A DNA stretch of 42,498 bases from Aquimarina algiphila (GCF_007489275.1 NZ_VLNR01000060.1:1-42498), one strand, 5' to 3'; shown: positions 15,613 to 24,657, counted from the first letter of the stretch. Numbers and translations are program-made. Notes: a model not told the origin generated them from the sequence alone.

Positions 15613-17055
15613 TTAGAACTCTGCGTTAAGCGGTGTTCTAGGGTAAGGAATTACATCTCTAATGTTACCCATTCCGGTTACAAAAAGAACTAGGCGTTCG
15701 AATCCAAGTCCAAAACCGCTATGTACACAAGTTCCAAAGCGACGCGTGTCTAGATACCACCATAAATCTTCTTCAGGAATATCGAGGGCAGCCATTTTTT
15801 CTTTTAGAACATCTAAACGCTCTTCACGTTGTGAACCTCCTACAATCTCACCAATTCCAGGGAATAAAATGTCCATAGCTCTTACCGTTTTTCCATCTTC
15901 ATTGAGACGCATATAGAAAGATTTGATATCAGCTGGATAATCAAATAAAATTACTGGGCATTTAAAGTGTTTTTCAACAAGAAATCTTTCATGTTCACTT
16001 TGTAAATCTGCACCCCATCCATCAATTGGGAATTTGAATTTTTTCTTTTTATTAGGTTTAGAGTTTTTAAGAATCTCAATTGCTTCGGTATAACTTACTC
16101 GCTTAAAATTATTTTCTAATACAAACTTTAATTTATCACGAAGAGACATTTCTGCTCGTTCTGCCTGTGGTTTTTGTTTGTCCTCTTGTATCAGACGATT
16201 TTCTAAAAATTCGAGATCATCCTGGCAATTTTCGAGAACAAACTGAATTACATACTTTATAAAATCTTCTGCCAGATCCATATTTCCATCCAGATCACAA
16301 AAAGCCACCTCTGGTTCTACCATCCAGAATTCTGCAAGATGACGAGAGGTGTTTGAGTTCTCTGCTCTAAAAGTTGGACCAAAAGTGTATACCTGACCCA
16401 ATCCCATAGCGTAAGTTTCGGCTTCTAATTGGCCAGAAACGGTTAGATTGGTTTCACCCCCAAAGAAATCTTCTTTGTAGTTTACGCCCCCGTTTTCATC
16501 TTTAGGAACATTATTAAGATCAAAATTAGTTACTTTAAAAGCTTCACCGGCACCTTCAGCATCACTCTTTGTGATTACTGGTGTGTGTACATAATAAAAA
16601 TCATTCTTTTGAAAATATTCGTGTATCGCAAAAGATAATTTTGAACGAACGCGCATTATTGCACCAAAGGTATTAGTGCGAACTCTAAGGTGAGCTTGCT
16701 CTCTTAATTTTTCAAGGCTATGACGTTTGGGAGATAATATAGTTAATTTTAATTCTTCGGGATCAGCGTCTCCTTCAATTTCAACACTCGATACGAGAAT
16801 CTCAACACGTTGTCCTTTTCCTTGACTTTCTGCCAAAGTACCATTGATAACCACAGCCGCACCAATATTAATTCTATCGATAATTGCAGCGTCTATTGTA
16901 TTGTCTTCTAGAACACACTGAATATTATTAATAGTCGATCCATCGTTAACCGCTATAAAACGGTCATTTCTGAAGGAACGAACCCAACCTTTAATAACTA
17001 CAGGTTGTAATAGTTTATCGCTTTGTAGTACTTCTACCACCTTGGTATGTTTCAT
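15613..17055 (-). CDS. asnS: Asparaginyl-tRNA synthetase
   Basis: A 480-residue class II enzyme that charges tRNA-Asn. Residues about 15-105 are the OB-fold anticodon-binding domain (GWVRSFRNDRFIAVNDGS). The catalytic core shows motif 2 (TFGPTFRAENSNTSRHLAEFWMVEPE) and motif 3 (GFGLGFERLVLFVTG). It ends with the usual IRDVIPYPRTPLNAEF. The length fits bacterial AsnRS, and the SGQLEAETYAMGLGQVYTFGP stretch separates it from AspRS. It is monocistronic, with its own terminator at 15551-15583 and a possible promoter about 180 bases upstream. Confidence 0.97.
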   Translation of the reverse strand: MKHTKVVEVLQSDKLLQPVVIKGWVRSFRNDRFIAVNDGSTINNIQCVLEDNTIDAAIIDRINIGAAVVINGTLAESQGKGQRVEILVSSVEIEGDADPEELKLTILSPKRHSLEKLREQAHLRVRTNTFGAIMRVRSKLSFAIHEYFQKNDFYYVHTPVITKSDAEGAGEAFKVTNFDLNNVPKDENGGVNYKEDFFGGETNLTVSGQLEAETYAMGLGQVYTFGPTFRAENSNTSRHLAEFWMVEPEVAFCDLDGNMDLAEDFIKYVIQFVLENCQDDLEFLENRLIQEDKQKPQAERAEMSLRDKLKFVLENNFKRVSYTEAIEILKNSKPNKKKKFKFPIDGWGADLQSEHERFLVEKHFKCPVILFDYPADIKSFYMRLNEDGKTVRAMDILFPGIGEIVGGSQREERLDVLKEKMAALDIPEEDLWWYLDTRRFGTCVHSGFGLGFERLVLFVTGMGNIRDVIPYPRTPLNAEF

Positions 17056-17232
17056 CTGTCGTGTTTTTTGTTTTTAATAGTCAGATGTAATTCGTCTAGC
17101 AGTAATTATAATCATATTCAAAATCTACTACTAAATTCATTTCATTATATCCTGTTTTATAAATATCAATTTTACACTTTTTTAGAATATGTAAACATAT
17201 AAATCATTTAGTCGTGTAAAATTTTAAGGTAG

Positions 17233-17240
17233 CAAAGATA
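17233..17240 (-). promoter_or_regulatory. Possible asnS promoter (-7 box)
   Basis: The minus strand reads TATCTTTG, a full match to the Bacteroidota TAnnTTTG -7 box. No TTG is found at the usual 19-20 base spacing; a TTTC lies 16 bases upstream. It would give a leader of about 170 bases. Confidence 0.35.
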
Positions 17241-17570
17241 ATTTTTTAATCTGATTGAAAGTAATCTTATGAATTCAAAAAGCGTCTCTCGCAGAAATAT
17301 AGTCTGGTATTCTTTTTGATATTCAATAAATGGTATGGTAAAAACATTGTAATCTGACGTTTTCTTAAGGGGTGATTATGCGTAAAAACCATAATCCTTG
17401 GAGTTTTTGACTTAAAAATGTGTTTTTTTTGATTTTTTTTAATCAAAAAACGACATTAATCATTAATTGAAAAAAGAAGTTAAAGTATTGTTTTTCAATT
17501 ACTTATTATTTTGTTGTTAATGATTTTTATAACTGAGTTGTGTTAAAGTTGAAGTTGTTTATAAAAAAAG

Positions 17571-17625
17571 GGGATTTTTCCCCCCTAGTGGGTATTTCAA
17601 AATATAAAAAGGGGCAGTATCTTGC
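17571..17625 (+). promoter_or_regulatory. GGGG..CCCC element, copy B, with overlapping promoter
   Basis: GGGGATTTTTCCCCCCTAGT from 17570, then GGGTATTTC. A TTTC (17595-17598), 19 bases and a TATCTTGC box (17618-17625) form a Bacteroidota-type promoter whose -33 region is the end of the element. The element therefore sits where an activator or repressor would touch RNA polymerase. The same architecture is seen at 24320. No ORF follows. Confidence 0.5.
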
Positions 17626-17631
17626 ATATGC

Positions 17632-17727
17632 AATTATGACGATTGTGTTTACGTTAAGTTTAGTTCGATAGGTTTTGGGGTAATCTATCTTACAGAAGTC
17701 CCGTTAGTTTCTAACGGGGCTTTTTTT
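17632..17727 (+). ncRNA. Candidate small RNA between promoter B and its terminator
   Basis: A transcript starting about seven bases after the TATCTTGC box would run about 95 nt to the terminator at 17697-17727. It contains no credible ORF. It could be a genuine small RNA or the scar left when a gene between promoter and terminator was lost. Confidence 0.3.
17697..17727 (+). terminator. Plus-strand intrinsic terminator with no gene upstream
   Basis: AGTCCCGTTAG-TTT-CTAACGGGGCT pairs at ten of eleven positions and is followed by seven T on the plus strand only. No plus-strand gene precedes it. Confidence 0.8.
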
Positions 17728-17845
17728 ATTCTAAAAATTTTGAATAAAAGAAGCATTATAAGATATAGACCCTTTATCAGCTATACTGTATAGATGAATA
17801 TATTCTTAAATCAAATAAAAAATAAAAGTAAGATGGCTTAAATTT

Positions 17846-20263
17846 TTATTCTTCTTCTTGAAGAGTTTCTTCAGCCTCTTCTTCATTATCATTAGGAGGG
17901 ATAATTTTAAAGGTAGGCTCTTTTAAAGTCTTTTTATTTGCAATACTTCGTTCTAATGAAAGTAACAGAGAAGGGAGCAATAAAAGATTTGCCAGCATAG
18001 CAAACAATAAAGTTGTAGATACTAATCCACCTAATGCTTTGGTTCCACCAAAACTAGAGATCATAAAAACAGAGAATCCAAAAAATAAAACGGTTGAAGT
18101 ATAGAACATGCTCACTCCGGTTTCTCTTAAAGAAGCCAGTACAGATTTTTTAATCCTCCAATGATTAGATTTTAATTCCTGTCTATATTTTGCAAGAAAA
18201 TGTATTGTGTCATCCACAGAAATACCAAAGGCAATACTAAACACTAGGATCGTAGATGGTTTTATGGGTACTCCCAAATATCCCATTAATCCTGCTGTCA
18301 TTAGTAATGGTAATAAATTAGGAATAAGAGAAATAACAATCATTTTCCAGGATCTAAACATCCAGGCCATAAATAATGCAATTAATACAACAGCCAAGGT
18401 TAGTGAAAAAGTTAGATTCCATACTAAGTACTTGGTGCCTTTTTGAAAAATAAGAGCTTTGCCTGTAAAAGAAACATTATAGCGATCTTTGGGAAATATT
18501 TTTTCTAATTTTGGTGCTAGAGTTGCTTCAATGCGATCCATTTCTTCTGTTCCCACATCTTTCATAAAAGTAGTGATTCTGGCATATTGCCCTGTAGAAT
18601 CTACATAACTTTTCATTACCCCAGATTTGGATTCAAAACTTTTAGCATATGGCAGAATAAAGTTTCGTTCCTGACTGGTTGGGATTTGATAATATTTTGG
18701 ATTCCCATTATAAAATGCCTGCTTAGAATACTTTACCAAACTCACAATAGAGATAGGTTTTGAAAGCTGTGGAGTCTCCTCAAGAAGTTCTTGAAGCTGT
18801 TCCATACGTTTTAGAGTAGAAAGCTTTAAAACACCTTGTTTACGCTTAGTGTCGACTAATATTTCTAATGGCATAATACCATCAAACTCGTCTTCAAAAA
18901 ATTCTATATCTTTATAGAAGCCAGCAGATTTTGGCATGTCTTCTAGTAAGCTTCCCGAAACTTTTATGGTATAAATACCAATAATACTTACGATTAAAAT
19001 AATTACAGAAGAAAAATAAATGGTAACCCTTCTGGTTTTTACCATATTTTCCATCCAATCCATTAGTTTTTCAATCCATCCTTTCCCCAGATGCTTTAAG
19101 TGCCTTTCTTTGGGTTGTGGCATGTAACTATAAATTATAGTTATGACTAATAAACAAAGTATGAATAGAGCAATTATATTTATAGAGGCTACAATACCAA
19201 ACTCTTTTAATAATTTACTTTCAGTTAAAGCAAAGGTTGCAAATCCTGAAGCTGTGGTAACATTAGTCATTAGAGTGGCATTACCAACTTTGGTAATTAC
19301 TCGTTGTAACGATTTGGCTTTGTTACCATGTTTTTTTATTTCCTGTTGGTATTTATTAATTAGAAAAATACAATTAGGAATACCAATTACAATTACCAAA
19401 GGAGGTATGATAGCCGTAAGTACTGTTATTTCATATTCTAGAATACCCAAAAGCCCAAAAGCCCACATTACCCCAATAATTACGGCAGTCATAGAGATAA
19501 GAGTCGCTCTTAGAGATCTAAAGAAGAAAAAGAAAATTAGAGAAGTAACTAATAAAGCAGCAAGAATAAATACTGAGATTTCATCCATGATATTCTGCGA
19601 ATTCATGGTTCTAATGTATGGCATTCCGGATATTTTTATATCCATGTCATACTCTTTTTCAAAAGCTTCTACTGCCGGCTGAAGCACATCTATAATAAAC
19701 TTTTTTCTGATTTTGGTGTTTACAATATCTTTTTTGAGGTAAAGTGCACTTTGAACAGTTTGAGATTTTTTACTGTATACTAAACCTTCGTAGAAAGGAA
19801 GTTTATTAAATAGTTCGTCTTTATAAGAAGTAACCTGTTTTTCTGTGTAACTAGAATCTTTTATAAAAGGAATTAGCTCAAATCGAGCAGGATTATCCTT
19901 CTTTGTTAATTTTTTAAGGTCGGCAATAGAAATTACGAGGTCTATTTCTTCATATTCCTTAAAAGAATTATTAAAATCATTCCAGGCTTTAAGCTTTGTA
20001 GGAGTAAAAAGACTACTGTCTTTTACTGCCATAACAATCAGATTACCTTCTTCTCCAAATTTTTCTAAAAATTTTTGATATTCTATATTTACCTCATGAT
20101 CATCAGGAAGCATATTTGCTTCTGAATGTGAGAATCTCATGTTTTTCCATTGAAAACCCATGAAAACTGTGATCCCTATAATTGTTATGAATATTATAGC
20201 TCTATTACGGAGTATAATTCCAGCCAGTGCATTCCAAAACCCGAAACTGAATAATTTTGCCAT
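17846..20263 (-). CDS. MMPL/RND-superfamily exporter
   Basis: An 805-residue inner-membrane protein with the duplicated RND layout. One helix is near 15-35, followed by a periplasmic domain (about 40-225) and a five-helix bundle (about 230-390). A second helix is near 418-440, followed by a periplasmic domain (about 445-610) and helices to about 780. The second half contains GISVDDTIHFLAKYR, typical of the MMPL and hydrophobe-exporter branch. The C-terminus is acidic (EEEAEETLQEEE). Relatives export lipids, hopanoids or other hydrophobic molecules, driven by protons; the substrate here is unknown. No adaptor or TolC gene adjoins it. A DUF5686 outer-membrane gene lies upstream on the same strand. 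Confidence 0.88.
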   Translation of the reverse strand: MAKLFSFGFWNALAGIILRNRAIIFITIIGITVFMGFQWKNMRFSHSEANMLPDDHEVNIEYQKFLEKFGEEGNLIVMAVKDSSLFTPTKLKAWNDFNNSFKEYEEIDLVISIADLKKLTKKDNPARFELIPFIKDSSYTEKQVTSYKDELFNKLPFYEGLVYSKKSQTVQSALYLKKDIVNTKIRKKFIIDVLQPAVEAFEKEYDMDIKISGMPYIRTMNSQNIMDEISVFILAALLVTSLIFFFFFRSLRATLISMTAVIIGVMWAFGLLGILEYEITVLTAIIPPLVIVIGIPNCIFLINKYQQEIKKHGNKAKSLQRVITKVGNATLMTNVTTASGFATFALTESKLLKEFGIVASINIIALFILCLLVITIIYSYMPQPKERHLKHLGKGWIEKLMDWMENMVKTRRVTIYFSSVIILIVSIIGIYTIKVSGSLLEDMPKSAGFYKDIEFFEDEFDGIMPLEILVDTKRKQGVLKLSTLKRMEQLQELLEETPQLSKPISIVSLVKYSKQAFYNGNPKYYQIPTSQERNFILPYAKSFESKSGVMKSYVDSTGQYARITTFMKDVGTEEMDRIEATLAPKLEKIFPKDRYNVSFTGKALIFQKGTKYLVWNLTFSLTLAVVLIALFMAWMFRSWKMIVISLIPNLLPLLMTAGLMGYLGVPIKPSTILVFSIAFGISVDDTIHFLAKYRQELKSNHWRIKKSVLASLRETGVSMFYTSTVLFFGFSVFMISSFGGTKALGGLVSTTLLFAMLANLLLLPSLLLSLERSIANKKTLKEPTFKIIPPNDNEEEAEETLQEEE

Positions 20264-20280
20264 TCTTTACTTTCCTGGTG

Positions 20281-20288
20281 CAAATGTA
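20281..20288 (-). promoter_or_regulatory. Possible promoter (-7 box) of the MMPL gene
   Basis: The minus strand reads TACATTTG 17 bases before the ATG, a perfect TAnnTTTG match giving a very short leader. The nearest TTG is 23 bases upstream, longer than the usual 19-20. Confidence 0.4.
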
Positions 20289-20348
20289 AGGATTGAAGAG
20301 GTATTATTTAACAATTTCTTTAAAGAAAATTAGGTATTATTTTGAGCA

Positions 20349-22790
20349 TTAAAGTTTTAAATAAAAAGTGAACTTGAATGATATATTATCTTCAATTCTT
20401 GGAAGGTGATATGCTCCATATCGATATGCAAAGCTAAGTCCAAAACCAGCAAATAGCTTATTGATTTCGAAACCAGATTCTTGGTAACCCTGTTGCAAAG
20501 AAGAAAAACTTACGCCTTGGTGGTTTTCAATATTTTCTACATCTCCGATAGCATACCGACTTATAAGAACTAATTCTGGTTTAAACCAACTCGTAATCTT
20601 AATTGGTTTTATTCTGTGTTTTACTTGTAATGTAGCTAGTTTGTCACTAAAAAATTCTCCAAAGAACATGGTTTCAAAAGTCCTTCTTCCGGCAACAGAA
20701 AAACGCTGAAAGACAGTTTCTTTTGTAGGAGCATTAGGATATGCATGATATAAATGTGTAAGAGGAATATCGCCAGTTGCCAAATCGGCTTCGAATAAAA
20801 GGCTGGTTTGGGATTGATTGATACGATTAATAACATATTCTGCTTTAAGCCCTATTTTACTGTATGTGAAATTGCTATCAAATACTCCTTTGAAACTTTG
20901 GGTATATTGCGCTGTGATTTTAGGGTATCCATCATGAATCTCTTTATAGCCATTAGGCGTTTTTAGAAATTTACTAAATGGACTCCAACGAAGTGCTATT
21001 GTAGATTCTGAAGTTTTATAATTTGAAAACAGGTTTCCATCATTAAGATATCGATATCCACCTGTCTGACCTATATTACTTGTTGAAAATTGAGTTTCAG
21101 AAACAAGTTTTGGAAAAATTTGATATTGTAAACTGGTGCTCCAGGTTCTGTGTTTATAATAGAAATCGATATTTACCAAACGAGGTTCAAATAAAGAATA
21201 GACCCTTCTGTCTGTGAGATAAAAGAAACTACCTACTTCTTTAATATCATCTGTGTAATTTACATTTAACCAAGAATCTGAGTTCTTATTTAATAATACA
21301 CCTCCTCCAACTCCATATTTAGATTTTGAGTCTCTAAAACCATATACCAGATACCCTTCTAATCTAAATCGATTAGAAAACTTAGCGTTTGTTTTACCAC
21401 CTAATCCAAGTCTTAATCCTTCATAATTATTATATTTTATGGGATATGTAAGATCAAAATTAAAAAAACCAACAGGGTAATACCCTATATTAAAACTTTG
21501 TATCACATCAATTTTGCGTTCAATGTTTTGAGCTTTTACAATACTGTCTACAACTGGAAATGAATTTAAATCTTTCTCAGTAATAGCGCTTGTGCGATTT
21601 TTTTGCCAATAACTTTCGTCTCTTACATTGGCCTCTGGGTCTATCTGTATGGTAGCCTGGCTCTGATTTACATTTTGTTTGGTATTTAATTCAATGTCAT
21701 ATAAATCAGTTTTGGAGATTAGAAAATCGTTATTTCCCGAAAAGGTTTTTTTATTATTTCCTAGTCTTCCGACCGAGATTTGTCCACCAAAGAGACTAAC
21801 CTTTTGTCTTCCATCTCCTGGTCGTATAGTAATTTCCTGACTTTCTGGAAACCAAATTTTTTCTTCTGGAAAATATTCAAAAGTATGAGTGGCCATTACA
21901 TTGAGTTCTCCTCTTAATTCGATAATAGCTTTTTGAATCGCTAATGTCTTTATATCGATATATAAAACGCCTTCTAAACGAGCAAAATTTTTAGATTTAC
22001 GAGGTTGAAAAAGAATGACAAAGGCTGGGTTTTTATCCTGTGTAGTGTCAAGAATTTTATAATAATAATTCCTAAGTGCTCTATTGGATAGTGGACCTAT
22101 ATATTTATTGTTAAAAATCGTGTAATCTTCATTGTAAAGTGAATTAGATTGTATTTTAATACCTAATACATTATAAACAGGTTCCTTAAAACCAGTCATC
22201 CTAGTAGCTAAAACAGTTTCTTTTTCTTCAATACCTTTTTTAAATTGATGTAAACTTACCTTTTCTGATAAAAAAGAATGAGTGTCATTAAATAAACGCT
22301 CCATGTCAACTTTTGTAGTGTCAGAGGTATTTAATGTGGCTTGATTATCTTCAGTGATTTTAAGTTTATTGTAGCTTTTGTAACTAAAAGTTTTAAGTAG
22401 TTTTTTTGAGTTGTTTTGATTTTTTCTACGAATCGCTTCTGCAATAATTTTTGCAGCTACATTTTCAGTAACATCTAGTTTTACAGTGGCAAGATTTTCT
22501 TCTTTAAGATTGAGTTTAATTTCTATCTTTTCAGAATTTTTAGATTCAATTGCAATCACTTTGGTCTGGTACCCCAAATAGCTTATGGTTAGGTTAACAG
22601 GATATGCGTTAGATCTAATCATGAATTCTCCGTCAACAGAGGTCAAAGCATACGAGGATGTATTTGTCTTTACTGTAGCAAAAGGTAAGGGTCGATTAGT
22701 ACTTTGGTCAATGACAATGCCATTGATGCTAACTTGAGAAATTAAAACAAAGTGAGTAAAAAATAATAAACAAAAAAATTTGTTCTGCAT
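20349..22790 (-). CDS. DUF5686/carboxypeptidase-like regulatory domain outer-membrane protein
   Basis: An 813-residue protein if started at the ATG at 22790 (MQNKFFCLLFF), which gives a proper signal peptide; an in-frame TTG at 22838 adds 16 residues and is less likely. Residues about 20-100 are a carboxypeptidase-regulatory-like beta-sandwich (GIVIDQSTNRPLPFATVKTN, then LTISYLGYQT). Residues about 100-380 fit the soluble part of DUF5686. The remainder is rich in alternating aromatic strands and ends in FKFTFYLKL, as expected for an outer-membrane beta-barrel. The family is common in Bacteroidota and its function is unknown. It is 42 bases downstream of the frr terminator region on the same strand. 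Confidence 0.85.
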   Translation of the reverse strand: MQNKFFCLLFFTHFVLISQVSINGIVIDQSTNRPLPFATVKTNTSSYALTSVDGEFMIRSNAYPVNLTISYLGYQTKVIAIESKNSEKIEIKLNLKEENLATVKLDVTENVAAKIIAEAIRRKNQNNSKKLLKTFSYKSYNKLKITEDNQATLNTSDTTKVDMERLFNDTHSFLSEKVSLHQFKKGIEEKETVLATRMTGFKEPVYNVLGIKIQSNSLYNEDYTIFNNKYIGPLSNRALRNYYYKILDTTQDKNPAFVILFQPRKSKNFARLEGVLYIDIKTLAIQKAIIELRGELNVMATHTFEYFPEEKIWFPESQEITIRPGDGRQKVSLFGGQISVGRLGNNKKTFSGNNDFLISKTDLYDIELNTKQNVNQSQATIQIDPEANVRDESYWQKNRTSAITEKDLNSFPVVDSIVKAQNIERKIDVIQSFNIGYYPVGFFNFDLTYPIKYNNYEGLRLGLGGKTNAKFSNRFRLEGYLVYGFRDSKSKYGVGGGVLLNKNSDSWLNVNYTDDIKEVGSFFYLTDRRVYSLFEPRLVNIDFYYKHRTWSTSLQYQIFPKLVSETQFSTSNIGQTGGYRYLNDGNLFSNYKTSESTIALRWSPFSKFLKTPNGYKEIHDGYPKITAQYTQSFKGVFDSNFTYSKIGLKAEYVINRINQSQTSLLFEADLATGDIPLTHLYHAYPNAPTKETVFQRFSVAGRRTFETMFFGEFFSDKLATLQVKHRIKPIKITSWFKPELVLISRYAIGDVENIENHQGVSFSSLQQGYQESGFEINKLFAGFGLSFAYRYGAYHLPRIEDNISFKFTFYLKL

Positions 22791-22820
22791 TATACCAAAT
22801 AGGTTCAAAAAAACGAATAT

Positions 22821-22852
22821 ACAAAAAAGCGTTTCCAATAAGAAAACGCTTT
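22821..22852 (-). terminator. Terminator after frr
   Basis: AAAGCGTTT (22826-22834) pairs with AAACGCTTT (22844-22852). On the minus strand the stem is followed by TTTTTTGTA. It closes the rplM-to-frr translation cluster just before the DUF5686 gene; the stem lies within the in-frame extension that was rejected for that gene. Confidence 0.75.
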
Positions 22853-22880
22853 AGCTATAATTAACGTTCATTATGAAATA

Positions 22881-23444
22881 TTAAACAGTCATAATTTCTT
22901 TTTCTTTTATACTTAACATTTCATCTATCTTTTTTATGTAGCTATCGGTTAATGTCTGAATGTCAACCTCAGTATTTTTAGCTAAATCTTCAGACAATCC
23001 TTCTTTTTCCAGTTTTTTTATTTCATTGTTAGCATTTTTGCGATCATTACGCACGCCAACTTTAGAGTCTTCTGCTTCAGATTTGGCTTGTTTTACTAAA
23101 TCTCTACGACGTTCTTCTGTAAGAGGAGGAACACTTATAATAACACTTTCACCATTGTTCATAGGATTGAAACCAAGATTGGCAACTTGAATACCTTTTT
23201 CAATCTCAGGAATTACGGATTTATCAAAGGGTTGAATAGAAATCGTTCTAGCATCTGGAGTTGATACATTCCCTACCTGATTTAATGGTGTAGGAGAACC
23301 GTAATATTCTACCATAACATTACCTAGCATTGCAGGTGATGCTTTACCAGCTCTAATGTTAAGTAATTTTTTTTCTAAATGTGCAATTGCAGCTTGCATT
23401 GACTCTTTTGTCGAATCGATAATAAAATTTATTTCTTCGTTCAT
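22881..23444 (-). CDS. frr: Ribosome-recycling factor
   Basis: A 187-residue cytoplasmic factor that splits post-termination ribosomes with EF-G. The family pattern is complete: KKLLNIRAGKASPAMLGNV at the start of the helical bundle, the insert domain with LNQVGNVSTPDARTI, and VSVPPLTEERRRDLVKQAKS. The length matches the usual 185. It is 46 bases downstream of pyrH, as in most bacteria. Confidence 0.98.
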   Translation of the reverse strand: MNEEINFIIDSTKESMQAAIAHLEKKLLNIRAGKASPAMLGNVMVEYYGSPTPLNQVGNVSTPDARTISIQPFDKSVIPEIEKGIQVANLGFNPMNNGESVIISVPPLTEERRRDLVKQAKSEAEDSKVGVRNDRKNANNEIKKLEKEGLSEDLAKNTEVDIQTLTDSYIKKIDEMLSIKEKEIMTV

Positions 23445-23490
23445 TTTTTACTTCTTTTCTTTTGACTAATCAAAAAATAAGCCAATATAA

Positions 23491-24198
23491 TTAAAGATTT
23501 ACTTGAGTTCCAATAGATTCGCCAGAAACAACTTTTAGTAAATTTCCTGTTTTATTCATATCAAAAACAACTATTGGTAGTTCATTTTCCTGACTTAATG
23601 TAAATGCTGTAGTGTCCATTACCTTTAGTCCTTTTCTTAAAACATCATCAAAGGATATAAAATCAAATTTTGTTGCATCTGCATTTTTCTCAGGATCAGA
23701 GGTGTATATGCCATCTACTCTGGTGCCTTTTAGAATAACATCTGCATTAATTTCAATTGCTCTTAATACTGCTGCAGAGTCCGTAGTGAAATAAGGGTTT
23801 CCTGTTCCTCCTCCAAAAATAACAACTCTTCCTTTTTCAAGATGGCGCATTGCTCTTCTTCGTATAAATGGTTCTGCTACTTCATTAATTTTTACCGCAG
23901 ATTGTAATCGAGTAGGTATTTCGGCATCTTCAAGGGCGCTTTGCAATGCTAGTCCGTTAATAACAGTAGCAAGCATTCCCATATGGTCAGCCTGGACTCT
24001 ATCCATTCCTTTACTAGCGCCTGCAACACCTCTAAAAATATTACCCCCTCCAATTACAACAGCAACCTGTACACCTCTATCGGTGATCTGTTTGATTTCG
24101 TCAGCATATTCTGCTAATCTTTTAGGATCAATTCCATATTGGCGATCACCCATTAAAGCTTCGCCAGATAATTTAAGTAATATTCTTTTGTATTTCAT
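23491..24198 (-). CDS. pyrH: Uridylate kinase (UMP kinase)
   Basis: A 235-residue amino-acid-kinase-fold enzyme that converts UMP to UDP. It has the N-terminal KRILLKLSGEALMG, the phosphate loop VVIGGGNIFRGVAGA, the MGMLATVINGLALQ helix, and VVIFGGGTGNPYFTTDSAAVLRA near the active site. The length is standard. It lies between tsf and frr on the same strand, but a terminator and a 459-base gap separate it from tsf, so it probably has its own promoter. Confidence 0.98.
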   Translation of the reverse strand: MKYKRILLKLSGEALMGDRQYGIDPKRLAEYADEIKQITDRGVQVAVVIGGGNIFRGVAGASKGMDRVQADHMGMLATVINGLALQSALEDAEIPTRLQSAVKINEVAEPFIRRRAMRHLEKGRVVIFGGGTGNPYFTTDSAAVLRAIEINADVILKGTRVDGIYTSDPEKNADATKFDFISFDDVLRKGLKVMDTTAFTLSQENELPIVVFDMNKTGNLLKVVSGESIGTQVNL

Positions 24199-24218
24199 TG
24201 TGAGATTTAACTGTGGTG

Positions 24219-24226
24219 CAAATATA
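24219..24226 (-). promoter_or_regulatory. Probable pyrH promoter (-7 box)
   Basis: The minus strand reads TATATTTG, a perfect TAnnTTTG box, about 20 bases before the pyrH ATG. No TTG is seen at the ideal spacing. It fits the need for a new promoter after the tsf terminator. Confidence 0.45.
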
Positions 24227-24319
24227 ATGATATTCTTAATTTAGGAAATAGTTTAGCTTATAAAGGTAATTTTTTGAATTTAATACCTAAATGTTAAAAT
24301 TTAACTCAATTATAAAAAA

Positions 24320-24375
24320 GGGTGGTTTTCCCCTATAAAGGGTATTGGTTAGTGTCAAATTATGTTATAGGTTTG
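24320..24375 (+). promoter_or_regulatory. GGGG..CCCC element, copy C, with overlapping promoter
   Basis: GGGTGGTTTTCCCCTATAAA followed by GGGTATTGG. TTG (24345-24347), 20 bases and TAGGTTTG (24368-24375) form a full Bacteroidota promoter whose -33 overlaps the element's GGGTATT end. This is the same layout as copy B at 17571. It points away from pyrH and no ORF of note follows. Confidence 0.55.
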
Positions 24376-24381
24376 CCTCAG

Positions 24382-24620
24382 GGAAAACAAAAAAAATGTG
24401 GGGGACGAGAAATATTTTTGGAAGAGTATTTAGATATTTAAAACGCATAAATATCATTGATATTGATGCAATATAAACTGATTGGGGAGTCTGTTTGTAT
24501 AATTGGGGGATAAGCGCTCAAGGAAACTTGAAGCTTATATAAATATCTTGAATCTAGAAAAAAAATATTTTTTAAATATGATGAAGAAAAAACCGCTTCT
24601 ATATAGAAGCGGTTTTTGTT
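24382..24620 (+). ncRNA. Candidate small RNA between promoter C and its terminator
   Basis: A transcript of about 240 nt is expected from the TAGGTTTG promoter to the terminator at 24591-24620. It carries repeated unpaired-looking GGGG(G)A runs (24400-24405, 24484-24488 and 24505-24510) and a small hairpin CTCAAGGAAACTTGAAG. The only frame is 26 codons. It may be a regulatory RNA; the sequence alone does not prove transcription. Confidence 0.35.
24591..24620. terminator. Bidirectional terminator between tsf and the candidate RNA
   Basis: A perfect palindrome, AACCGCTTCTAT/ATAGAAGCGGTT (24591-24614). It is followed by TTTGTTTTTTTT on the plus strand and by TTTT on the minus strand, so it ends both tsf and the plus-strand unit. 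Confidence 0.88.
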
Positions 24621-24657
24621 TTTTTTAGATCTAACTCTAAAAATATGTGATTTGTAA

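Larger units (their letters stand above)
17056..17845. other. 790-base gap between the MMPL exporter and asnS
   Basis: No protein gene seen. Near asnS it holds the asnS leader and a -7 box at 17233-17240. Further on are very AT-rich sequence, the GGGG..CCCC element with a promoter (17571-17625), and a plus-strand terminator (17697-17727). The unit between promoter and terminator carries only an 11-codon frame. Confidence 0.6.
24199..24657. other. 459-base gap between tsf and pyrH
   Basis: No protein gene. It holds the pyrH leader and -7 box, the GGGG..CCCC element and promoter (24320-24375), a plus-strand transcript candidate, and a bidirectional terminator (24591-24620). A 26-codon frame at 24396-24476 is not convincing. 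Confidence 0.6.

Noticed and set aside
24396..24476. 26-codon frame in the candidate RNA at 24382-24620
   Set aside because: Too short, with no typical start context; it does not explain the rest of the transcript.
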